Below are positions 31,012 through 37,858 of a stretch of DNA of 64,000 bases, piece after piece. Below the pieces are notes generated by a model that was not told the DNA's origin, did no database searches, and saw nothing but the letters and a program-made list of their open reading frames with translations. The stretch comes from Streptomyces longispororuber. GTDB lineage: Bacteria > Actinomycetota > Actinomycetes > Streptomycetales > Streptomycetaceae. The stretch's first letter is position 1, and every line of letters starts with the position of its first letter. The position numbers and the translations under genes are program-made. The DNA lies in the NCBI RefSeq assembly GCF_024448165.1, contig NZ_JAMOLN010000018.1, positions 1 through 64,000 on the forward strand, in the 5' to 3' direction.

Positions 31012-31677
31012 GTGAACGACACACCCGACCCCGCCGCCATGCGGGAGCAGTACCGCACGCACGACGGCGGCCTGCTCGAGTCCGACCTCGCCGCGCACCC
31101 CATGGAACAGTTCACGCACTGGTTCAAACAGGCGGCGGCGCCCGGCTCCCCGCTGACCGAGCCGAACGCCATGGTCGTCTCCACCGTCGACGCCGAGGGC
31201 CGCCCGAGTTCCCGCACGGTGCTCCTCAAGTCGTACGACGAGGCGGGCTTCGTCTTCTACACCAACTACGGCTCCCGCAAGGCGGCCGACCTCGCCGGCA
31301 ACCCGCACGTGGCACTGCTCTTCCCCTGGCACCCGATGAGCCGTCAGGTGATCGTCTCCGGCACGGCCGTCCGTACGCCGCCGGAGGAGACGGCCGCGTA
31401 CTTCCGGTCCCGGCCGTACGGGTCCCAGCTCGGGGCGTGGGCCAGCGCGCAGTCGTCCGTGCTCGGTTCGCGGGCCGAACTCGACTTGGCCTACCGGGAG
31501 CTGACGCTCCGCTATCCGGCCGGGTCCGAGGTGCCGGTGCCCCCGCACTGGGGTGGCTTCCGGGTGACCCCGCGGACGGTCGAGTTCTGGCAGGGCCGCG
31601 AGAACCGCCTCCACGACCGCCTCCGCTATGAGCCGACCGGCTCCGGCGCCTGGCGGGTGGACCGCCTCAGCCCGTAG
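31012..31677 (+). CDS. pdxH: pyridoxamine 5'-phosphate oxidase
   Basis: FMN-dependent PNP/PMP oxidase, 221 residues, the last step of PLP formation and salvage. Signature segments are [23 protein letters not shown] (FMN and PLP site), [10 protein letters not shown] and the C-terminal [13 protein letters not shown] (family signature), ending RVDRLSP. The GTG at 31012 was chosen; the longer frame upstream has no family similarity. The gene is followed by a dispersed repeat element and converges on the alpha/beta hydrolase. Confidence 0.95.
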   Translation: MNDTPDPAAMREQYRTHDGGLLESDLAAHPMEQFTHWFKQAAAPGSPLTEPNAMVVSTVDAEGRPSSRTVLLKSYDEAGFVFYTNYGSRKAADLAGNPHVALLFPWHPMSRQVIVSGTAVRTPPEETAAYFRSRPYGSQLGAWASAQSSVLGSRAELDLAYRELTLRYPAGSEVPVPPHWGGFRVTPRTVEFWQGRENRLHDRLRYEPTGSGAWRVDRLSP

Positions 31678-31694
31678 CGGGCTCCGACTTCCGT

Positions 31695-31785
31695 CTGCGG
31701 GCCGGTGGGGGCTGTGTCATCGGCGGCTCCGCCGCGGGGCGCGACCAGCCACGACGAGACCCGCACCCGCCCACCGAACCCACGG
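31695..31785. repeat. dispersed intergenic element, copy 4
   Basis: Lies between convergent pdxH and hydrolase genes. It holds GCGGGCCGGTGGGG (shared with copy 3), GGCTCCGCCGCGGGGCGCGACC (shared with copy 1) and the 31-base block 31738-31768 that is identical in inverse orientation to 13491-13521, so it links the sub-types of the family. Confidence 0.65.
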
Positions 31786-31797
31786 CCACGGCCACGG

Positions 31798-32661
31798 CTA
31801 CAACCCCGCCAACACCCCGTCCAGGAACGGCTCGATCGCCGCGCGCCACGCCTCGGGCTGGTCATAGTGAACGAGGTGCCCCGCATCGGCCACCTCCGCA
31901 TAGACCCCCCTGGGAAGGACCCGCACCATCTCCTGCGCCTCCGCCCGCCCCAACTCCCCGTCGAGCCCGCGCAGCACCAGCGTGGGGCACTGCACGGCCG
32001 CCAGCTCCTCCCAGTGCGCGTCGTACACCCACGTCGACCGCGCCGCGAGCATCTGACGCCGCGAGAACACCGGCCGCCAGCCGTCCGCCGACTCCGTCAT
32101 CACCTCGGCGTAGAACTCACCGCGCGCCGGATTGGGCCGCTCCACCCAGGGATCGTCCTCGCCGAACCACTTCCGGACGTCCGCGAGCGTCGCGAACGGC
32201 AGCGGCCAGGCCTTGAACCAGTCCTCCCACTCCCGCTGGGAGGCCGCGCCGAGCGCCGAGGCCCGCATGTCGCAGATGACCAGGCCCCGGACGAGGTCGG
32301 GCCGCCGCGCGGCCAGCTGCCACGCCGTGAGCGCGCCCATCGAGTGCCCGATCAGCACCGCGGGCTCCAGGCCCAGCTGCACCAGTGCCGCCTCCGCGTC
32401 GAGGACGTACGCCTCCCGGTCGAAGGGGCCCTCCGGCGGTTTGTCGCTCTGGCCGTGCCCACGCTGGTCCAGGGCGACCGCCCGGTGCCGCTCGGCGAGC
32501 CAGCGCGTGGTGCCGGCCCAATGGGACGCCCGGCCCATCAGGCCGTGCAGTAACAGGACGCCGGGCCCGCTGCCGGCCTCGCCCGTCTTGGGCGGGTCGG
32601 CGAACTCCCAGGCGGCCAGGCGGACCCCGCCCGCTCCGGTCACGTCGATGCGCCGCGCCAT
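31798..32661 (-). CDS. alpha/beta hydrolase
   Basis: 287-residue alpha/beta-hydrolase-fold enzyme. The oxyanion strand is LLLHGLMGRASHW, the nucleophile elbow GHSMG, the acid lies in LRGLDGELG and the catalytic His in DAGHLVHYDQPE, so the triad is complete. Cytoplasmic, no signal peptide. The ATG at 32661 (MARRIDV) has AAGGGGG about 11 bases upstream; a GTG at 32673 would add four residues. Esterase, epoxide hydrolase or C-C hydrolase activity cannot be separated by eye. Confidence 0.88.
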   Translation of the reverse strand: MARRIDVTGAGGVRLAAWEFADPPKTGEAGSGPGVLLLHGLMGRASHWAGTTRWLAERHRAVALDQRGHGQSDKPPEGPFDREAYVLDAEAALVQLGLEPAVLIGHSMGALTAWQLAARRPDLVRGLVICDMRASALGAASQREWEDWFKAWPLPFATLADVRKWFGEDDPWVERPNPARGEFYAEVMTESADGWRPVFSRRQMLAARSTWVYDAHWEELAAVQCPTLVLRGLDGELGRAEAQEMVRVLPRGVYAEVADAGHLVHYDQPEAWRAAIEPFLDGVLAGL

Positions 32662-32762
32662 AGGCTCTGGCACCCCCTTGTGGTCGCGCCTGCAGTCGCG
32701 TACCCGCGCACGCTATCGAACCCTTTTTCGAAAGCGTGGTGCTCTCCGGTAACACCCCTCGT

Positions 32763-32925
32763 TTGAGTGACATCCCTCAAGGAATGACCGGCGCCGCCGA
32801 GGGGATCTCTTCTGCGGGGGGCGGACCGCTCGGGGAAAACGGTCCGAAGGAAATGACCCTGGGAGCTCGGGGCTCCGGGTCAGATCAGGGGAGGACAGGC
32901 CCCGGCGCCGCAAGGCGCCGGGGCC
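32763..32925. ncRNA. candidate structured RNA or multi-hairpin leader, strand unresolved
   Basis: Four stems follow one another: TTGAG/CTCAA (32763-32780), CGGACCG/CGGTCCG (32822-32828 with 32840-32846, 11-base loop), GACCC-GGAGC with GCTCC-GGGTC (32855-32881) and the strong 12-bp hairpin at 32898-32925. The words GGAATGACC and GGAAATGACC repeat between stems. This density of paired elements exceeds that of other gaps here. I recognise no known riboswitch or sRNA family, and transcription is not shown. Confidence 0.4.
32898..32925. terminator. strong 12-bp hairpin with GCAA loop
   Basis: GGCCCCGGCGCC (32898-32909) and GGCGCCGGGGCC (32914-32925) pair perfectly around a GCAA tetraloop. Being symmetric it could end transcripts in either direction; no T-run follows. 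Confidence 0.7.
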
Positions 32926-33212
32926 CTCTGTCTCCCGGTTCCCCCACACGTCCCGCTCGCCGAACGGCCGGTCCATGCCTGGCCCCTTCCGGTCATATGC
33001 CCCTCACGCGACAGCCTGGCACGCGAAGCGTGCGACCGCTGCGATTCCGCACAGTGAATCTTGCTTTCTGCGCGAATGTGCTGCGTGTACGGAAACAAGT
33101 CAACTTTCCCGCGCGGCACGGCAGTTGACGCCCGCACACGCCCGGGGCGTGCGCCGGGGCGCGGTGACTCGGCGGTGAGTCGGCGATGGCTCAGGGAGGA
33201 CTCAGGGGCGAC

Positions 33213-33905
33213 TCAGCGCTTGGCCACGAAGACGTGCGAGGCGATGTCCGCCTCCAGCTCCGCCGCCTCACCGCTGCTGCCCACCAGAACGCCGCCGGGC
33301 GACTGCGTCACGCTGACCACCGAACCGGGCTGCACGCCCGCCCGGCGCAGCGTGTACATCAGCTGCGCGTCCGTCTGGATCGGCTCGCCGATGCGCCGTA
33401 CGACGACCGTCTTGCCGTCCCCGCCCGCGTCCAGGTCGGCGAGGGAGACCATGCCCTCGTCCAGGAACGGGTCGGCCCCGTCCTTCTCGCCCAGCTCCTC
33501 CAGGCCCGGGATCGGGTTCCCGTACGGCGACTCGGTCGGGTGCCGCAGCAGCTCCAGGACGCGGCGCTCCACGGCCTCGCTCATCACGTGCTCCCAGCGG
33601 CAGGCCTCCGCGTGCACCTGCTCCCACTCCAGGCCGATCACGTCGACCAGGAGGCACTCGGCGAGCCGGTGCTTGCGCATCACCCGGGTCGCGAGGCGCC
33701 GGCCCTCGTCGGTCAGCTCCAGGTGCCGGTCGGCGGCCACGGCGACCAGGCCGTCCCGCTCCATGCGGGCCACGGTCTGGCTGACCGTCGGGCCGCTCTG
33801 GTCGAGCCGCTCGGCGATCCGGGCGCGCATGGGGACCACACCTTCCTCTTCCAGCTCGAGGATGGTGCGGAGGTACATCTCCGTGGTGTCGATCAGTCCG
33901 GACAT
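33213..33905 (-). CDS. dmdR1: DtxR/IdeR-family iron-dependent repressor (DmdR1)
   Basis: 230-residue metal-dependent repressor with the full DtxR architecture: winged helix (TTEMYLRTILELEEEGVVPM, RIAERLDQSGPTVSQTVARM), the metal-binding dimerisation domain (KHRLAECLLVDVIGLEWEQV, EACRWEHVMSEAVERR with the Cys/Glu/His ligands, HPTESPYGNPIPG) and a C-terminal SH3-like domain. The length equals that recalled for S. coelicolor DmdR1. With Fe2+ it should repress siderophore and iron-uptake genes. Divergent from the SIS isomerase gene as in other streptomycetes. No clear copy of the TTAGGTTAGGCTCACCTAA-type iron box was found in its upstream gap. Large open frames run antisense through it (see findings). 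Confidence 0.92.
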   Translation of the reverse strand: MSGLIDTTEMYLRTILELEEEGVVPMRARIAERLDQSGPTVSQTVARMERDGLVAVAADRHLELTDEGRRLATRVMRKHRLAECLLVDVIGLEWEQVHAEACRWEHVMSEAVERRVLELLRHPTESPYGNPIPGLEELGEKDGADPFLDEGMVSLADLDAGGDGKTVVVRRIGEPIQTDAQLMYTLRRAGVQPGSVVSVTQSPGGVLVGSSGEAAELEADIASHVFVAKR

Positions 33906-34138
33906 ACGTGCCCCTCGTGTAGCTCTCTGGCTCCGCGGCCGCTCCGCTGGCTCGCCGCGACGCTCGTGCGCTGGCCCTGCCCCCAATTCTGACGCATACC
34001 GCTGACAACCGTGCAGCGCCAGGGAAACAGCGGCCCGACGGGGCCCGAGACCGTATTGACAGGGCCCTGGTCCAGACCGCACGGTGATCCGCGACACGGA
34101 GTGCTACGACGCACGCTATGACGCAAGGGGCTACGCCG

Positions 34139-34903
34139 ATGAGCGAGAGCAAACTGGCCGCGCGGTACCTCGACGCCACGATCGGCCTGCTGCAGCGGGT
34201 CCGTGACGAGGAGCTGGCGAACATCACCGCGGCCGGTACCCTCCTCGCCGACACCGTCGTCGCCGGCGGCCGCCTCTTCGCGTTCGGCGCGGGCCACTCC
34301 TCGCTCGCCGCCCAGGACGTCGTCTACCGCGCGGGCAGCCTCGCCCTGATGAACCTGCTGGCCGTCCCCGGCGCCGTCGGCGTCGACGTGATGCCCGCGA
34401 CCCTCGGCTCCGCCCTGGAGCGCGTCGACGGCCTCGCGGCGGCCGTCCTGGACTCCAGCCCCGCCACGGCGGGCGACGCGCTCGTGATCATCTCCCTCTC
34501 CGGGCGCAACGCCCTCCCCGTGGAGATGGCCATGAACGCCCGCGCGCTGGGCCTCAAGGTCATCGGCGTGACCTCGCTGTCGTACGCCACCGGCCCCGAC
34601 GCCCCGAAGTCCCGCCACGTCTCCGGCACCTACCTGCGCGACCACTGCGACGTGATCCTGGACTCGAAGATCGCCGTCGGTGACGCGGAGCTCAGCCACG
34701 AGGGCGTCGACGCCCCCTTCGCCTCCGCCTCCACGGTCACCACCAGCGCCCTGATGCAGGCGACCCTGGCCACCTGTGCCACCGTCCTCGCCGACCGCGG
34801 CATCCAGCCCCCACTGCTGCGCTCCGGCAACGTGGACGGCGGCCACGACTGGAACGCCCGCGTCTTCGCCGAGTACCGCGACCGCATCTTCTACCAGCAC
34901 TGA
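34139..34903 (+). CDS. SIS-domain phosphosugar-binding protein/isomerase
   Basis: 254-residue sugar-isomerase-domain protein. The SIS fold is marked by GGRLFAFGAGHSSLAAQDVVYRAG and by ALVIISLSGRNALPVEMAMN, whose Ser residues bind the sugar phosphate. The single domain resembles N-acetylmuramate/galactosamine-phosphate isomerase-like members; the substrate is unknown. The ATG at 34139 has AAGGGG upstream; a start at 34118 is possible. A good -35 hexamer TTGACA sits at 34056-34061, but its -10 is weak. Divergent from dmdR1. Confidence 0.88.
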   Translation: MSESKLAARYLDATIGLLQRVRDEELANITAAGTLLADTVVAGGRLFAFGAGHSSLAAQDVVYRAGSLALMNLLAVPGAVGVDVMPATLGSALERVDGLAAAVLDSSPATAGDALVIISLSGRNALPVEMAMNARALGLKVIGVTSLSYATGPDAPKSRHVSGTYLRDHCDVILDSKIAVGDAELSHEGVDAPFASASTVTTSALMQATLATCATVLADRGIQPPLLRSGNVDGGHDWNARVFAEYRDRIFYQH

Positions 34904-34922
34904 CCCCGGCGGGCGGGGGCCG

Positions 34923-36320
34923 CTACGCCTCGCCCGCGCCCACCCGGGCCAGGTCCACCGCGGCGGCTATCCGCACGGCCACGCTCTCCGCGTACATCGC
35001 GTCCGCGCGCTCGAACCGGGCCCGGCTGGCGCCTCGCAGGAACGTCACCACCCCGAGCGTGCGCCCCCGGCTCCGCAGCACCGCACACAGCGCGTACAGC
35101 GTCCCCTCGGGCCACTGCCGGGCCGCGGCCCACCCGCCGGCCCCGGCGCCGCCCGCCCCGGGGGCCGAGGCCCGCACCGAGCCGGTCCGCTCCGCGCACT
35201 GCAGCGCCGGATGCCCCTCCCCGTACCGCACGGGCAGCGCCCCGCGCGTCACGAGCAGGCTCGGCCCCGGCGCCCCTGACGGGGTCGCGGCGGCCCGCAC
35301 GAGCCGCATCGGCTCCTCGCCCGCCACCAGGTCGATCACCGCGTGGTCGGCGAACCCGGCCAGCGCGAAGTCCAGGTGCACGGTCGCCGCCTCGGCCGGG
35401 TCCTCGCACTCGGCGGCGGCCCGCGCCGCCCGGTGCAGCTGGTGCGCGCGGAACCGGAGCCCCGCCGCCTCCTGCTCCGTCTGCTTGGCCTCGGTCACGT
35501 CCTGGAACAGCCAGCCGACGCCCAGCGGGACCGGCTCCTCCGCGAGCGGCGACGCGAGCCGCACGAACCCGCTGCGCCAGCAGCGCCGCTCCTGCCGCGC
35601 GCCCCCGTCGTCGGGCAGCCGCAGCGTCACCCACACCTCCGTCGGCGTCGGCGGCGCCCCTTCCGAGAGCACGTGCGCGAGCGCGCTCTCCAGCTCCTCC
35701 ACGCCCTGCGAGATCAGTTCGCCCAGCGGCCGCCCGAGCAGCGCCGTGCGCCCCGATCCGAGGGCCCGCGCCGCATGCGCGTTGACGACGGCGGGCCGCA
35801 GGTCGGCGTCGACCAGGACGACGCCCCACGACGCGTCCTCGAACAGCGCCTCGCTCAGGGCGATCGAGCGCTCCAGGTCGATCTGGGCGTGCACCTCGCT
35901 GAACGCGCAGTAGACCCCGGCGGGCTTCCCGTCGGGCCCCGGCACGGCGGCGGACTGGGTCCGTACGAGCACTCGGCCGCCGTCCTTGGTGACGAGCGCG
36001 AACTCGTGCACCTGCCGGCCCGTCGCGTGCATCGCCGACAGCAGCCGGTCCTGCACCTCCGCCGCGTCGGCGGACCGCACGGCCCACCCCGCGAATCCCT
36101 GCCGTCCCACGGCTTCGGCCGCCGACCAGCCCAGGATCCGCTCGGCCTCCCGGTTCCAATGGGTCACGACGCCGTCGGCGTCGAAGGCGCACAGCGCGGC
36201 ATCCATGCCGTCCAGCAGCGCGGCCAGCAGATCGGCCCCGTCGGGTCCGTCCCGCTCGGGCTCGTCGGGCCCGTCCGGCCCTAGCTCATCGGTGATCCCA
36301 CTACGCCGGGAAGCACTCAC
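34923..36320 (-). CDS. PAS-PAS-GAF sensory protein without output domain
   Basis: 465-residue cytoplasmic signalling protein. A first PAS domain spans about residues 28-150 (AALCAFDADGVVTHWNREAE, RILGWSAAEAVGRQG), a second about 155-280 (GVVLVDADLRPAVVNAHAAR, ending LGVGWLFQDVTEAKQ), then a GAF-like domain to the end (AVIDLVAGEEPMRLVRAA, LYALCAVLRSRGRTLGVVTF). In Streptomyces this order usually precedes a PP2C (SpoIIE) phosphatase, but here the protein stops after GAF, so it has sensors and no visible effector. The GTG at 36320 has AGGGGG at a good distance. It converges on the SIS gene with 19 bases between. Confidence 0.85.
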   Translation of the reverse strand: MSASRRSGITDELGPDGPDEPERDGPDGADLLAALLDGMDAALCAFDADGVVTHWNREAERILGWSAAEAVGRQGFAGWAVRSADAAEVQDRLLSAMHATGRQVHEFALVTKDGGRVLVRTQSAAVPGPDGKPAGVYCAFSEVHAQIDLERSIALSEALFEDASWGVVLVDADLRPAVVNAHAARALGSGRTALLGRPLGELISQGVEELESALAHVLSEGAPPTPTEVWVTLRLPDDGGARQERRCWRSGFVRLASPLAEEPVPLGVGWLFQDVTEAKQTEQEAAGLRFRAHQLHRAARAAAECEDPAEAATVHLDFALAGFADHAVIDLVAGEEPMRLVRAAATPSGAPGPSLLVTRGALPVRYGEGHPALQCAERTGSVRASAPGAGGAGAGGWAAARQWPEGTLYALCAVLRSRGRTLGVVTFLRGASRARFERADAMYAESVAVRIAAAVDLARVGAGEA

Positions 36321-36769
36321 CTGGCACCCCCTGCAGGCTGTGTCGGCGCGACGACGTCCGTGCGGTCCTCGTCATTCCTCGTACTGCTCAGATCATTCAA
36401 CTCGAACGTGACGCATCCCACACGGAGTTCGGTCAACTTCGAGGAATCCGGTGGGCGCATCCGTCCAGCATGCCGCCCCCGAGGCAAAGCTCGGGAAAAT
36501 CGGTTGAAGGGTCTCCGACGGCTTCCTAGGGTGGCACGTACACAAGAAGGGAGGTGGTTCGGCAGATGTATGCATTCCGGACGCGTGAGGTGACTGCGGG
36601 CTAGCGGCCCGACGTCGCATCTCGAATTCGGCGCCGGACCAGCACGTGTGTTGTGCGTGCAGCCGGCCCTATTCCCAAGCAGTCACCCGACCCGCGAGCC
36701 GCCGGTACGTCCGGCCGGCTTCCGACCGTCTCGTACGGGAGGAACCACGGCTCGCGGGTCGTCTGCGTC
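36321..36769. other. 449-base gap with a short ORF and long-range inverted repeat
   Basis: Apart from the promoter side of the PAS gene and the 12-codon ORF at 36566-36604, no gene is supported. GGTGACTGC (36589-36597) inside the short ORF is the exact complement of GCAGTCACC (36679-36687), which could pair in RNA. The plus-strand frames across 36646-37205 are shadows of the minus-strand gene. Confidence 0.5.
36566..36604 (+). CDS. short ORF MYAFRTREVTAG, possible leader peptide
   Basis: Twelve codons ending in TAG, preceded by AAGGGAGGTGG (36547-36557), one of the strongest ribosome sites in the window, 11 bases before the ATG. Codons 9-11 contain the left arm of a 9-bp inverted repeat whose right arm lies 81 bases downstream, a layout seen in translation-controlled leaders. 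The next plus-strand gene (TetR, 37268) is 660 bases away, so what it would control is unclear. It may be the start of a decayed gene. Confidence 0.4.
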   Translation: MYAFRTREVTAG

Positions 36770-37192
36770 TCACGACCCGGCGGCGCGTTCCCCCGCCCAC
36801 GCGTGGGCGGCCCTCACGTCCTGGCCGGCGGTCGTCGGACAGCCCCAGAGCTTCTCGCCGCTGTGGATCGCCGCCGCGCGCTCCGCCGTGATGTCCGCCG
36901 GCGCCACGAACGCCAGGCCGCGGCAGTGCTCCGTGAGGCCGGGCCGGAGCGCCTTCAGGGCGCGGACCCGGTCCGTGGCCGTGCCCGGCGCCGGGGGTTC
37001 CGTGGTCTCCGGCGGGGCGGGCATCAGGAGGACGGCCGTGAACGGCTCCGCGCGGTCGGCCAGCGCCCGCAGCTCCCGCAGCACCAGGTCCTGGGCCTGC
37101 GCCATCGGCAGCCCGGTGGCGTCGATCTCCCGCGGCGCCGCAGCCGCCCTCGTCGCCCTCGTCGCCTTCATCGCCCTCGTCACGTCCGTCAT
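36770..37192 (-). CDS. hypothetical protein (140 aa)
   Basis: Not recognised. The protein has a basic alanine-rich start (MTDVTRAMKATRATRAAAAP), then a segment with regular charge/hydrophobic pattern (MAQAQDLVLRELRALADRAE, PFTAVLLMPAPPETTEP) and a second predicted helix-rich part with HCRGLAFVAPADITAERAAA. No signal peptide or membrane helix. The ATG at 37192 faces the TetR operator at 37211-37231, only 18 bases away, so the gene is probably controlled by that TetR. The divergent placement and operator are the best arguments that it is real. Confidence 0.6.
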   Translation of the reverse strand: MTDVTRAMKATRATRAAAAPREIDATGLPMAQAQDLVLRELRALADRAEPFTAVLLMPAPPETTEPPAPGTATDRVRALKALRPGLTEHCRGLAFVAPADITAERAAAIHSGEKLWGCPTTAGQDVRAAHAWAGERAAGS

Positions 37193-37210
37193 GGCGGGAG
37201 GCTAGCAGTA

Positions 37211-37231
37211 TTAGCGACCAATGGTCGCTAA
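37211..37231. promoter_or_regulatory. perfect 9+9 palindrome, TetR operator
   Basis: TTAGCGACC (37211-37219) and GGTCGCTAA (37223-37231) are exact complements around AAT. It fills the space between the divergent hypothetical gene and the TetR gene, 18 bases from one start and directly against the first possible ATG (37232) of the other. This is the textbook form of an autoregulatory TetR site. Confidence 0.8.
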
Positions 37232-37267
37232 ATGAGGACGATGGCTTCTGCGCCTACGCTGGCCGGG

Positions 37268-37858
37268 ATGAAGAAGACCGGAACCGGGCCGGGACGGCCC
37301 CCGCGGCTGAGCCGTGAGCGGATCGTCGAGGCCGCACTGCAGGGGGACGTCGACACGCTCACCATGCGGGAGCTGGCGACCCGGCTCGGCGTCGCGCACT
37401 CGTCGCTGTACCGCTGGGTGCCGGACCGCGACGGGGTGCTCGACCTGGTCAGCGAGGTCATGGTCGAGCGGGTGCTGCCGGCCGGGGAGCCGGGCGCCGA
37501 CGACTGGCGGGAGTGGCTCGCGCGGCTCGCGTGGGCGATGCACGACGCGTTCCTCGCGGTGCCGGGCTACGCGGCCCATGTAGCCCGCCCGCACCGCCAC
37601 CACCCCGAGTCCTTCGGCCGGCTGCGGGACGCGGTCGTCGCCGCGTTCCGGGCCGCCGGCGCCGACCCGGGGGAGGCCGAGCGGAGCTGGTACGTGTTCG
37701 GGTTCGGCGTCGTGCGCTGGCTGGGCGCGGCGGGCGGGGACCCGGCGGGGGACACCGCGGGGCCGCGCTTCGACCTCTACCTGGAGACGCTCCTGCGCGG
37801 GCTGCCCACGACCCCGGCCCCGGCCACGCCCCCCGCAGCCCGTAAGGCGTCGTCCTAG
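37268..37858 (+). CDS. TetR-family transcriptional regulator
   Basis: 196 residues from the ATG at 37268 (MKKTGTGPGRPPRLSRERIV); ATGs at 37232 and 37241 are in frame, but the first touches the operator palindrome and would require a leaderless message. The helix-turn-helix is LTMRELATRLGVAHSSLYRW; helix 1 is slightly short (EAALQGDVDTL) compared with family members, which usually have a few more residues before the second helix. The C-terminal part (HRHHPESFGRLRDAVVAAF) is of the TetR_C_1 type. It converges with the ABC permease gene, overlapping it by 4 bases. Confidence 0.85.
   Translation: MKKTGTGPGRPPRLSRERIVEAALQGDVDTLTMRELATRLGVAHSSLYRWVPDRDGVLDLVSEVMVERVLPAGEPGADDWREWLARLAWAMHDAFLAVPGYAAHVARPHRHHPESFGRLRDAVVAAFRAAGADPGEAERSWYVFGFGVVRWLGAAGGDPAGDTAGPRFDLYLETLLRGLPTTPAPATPPAARKASS

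Larger units (their letters stand above)
32662..33212. other. 551-base gap between dmdR1 and the hydrolase gene
   Basis: No convincing protein gene. The left part (32763-32925) is a structured block described separately. On the right, 33130-33160 contains a GC-rich hairpin (around CACGCCCGGGGCGTG), and 33168-33212 has repeated GACTC/GAGTC words, including GACTCGGCGGTGAGTC, directly after the dmdR1 stop on the minus strand, probably part of its termination region. Confidence 0.5.

Noticed and set aside
32736..33128. 130-codon plus-strand frame in the dmdR1 gap
   Set aside because: Crosses the strong hairpin at 32898, has no ribosome site and no protein-like pattern.
33906..34138. Iron box upstream of dmdR1
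   Set aside because: No sequence close to the 19-bp DtxR/IdeR consensus was found in the divergent gap.
36648..37205. 185-codon plus-strand frame after the short ORF
   Set aside because: Shadow of the minus-strand 140-residue gene, crosses the TetR operator and has no ribosome site.
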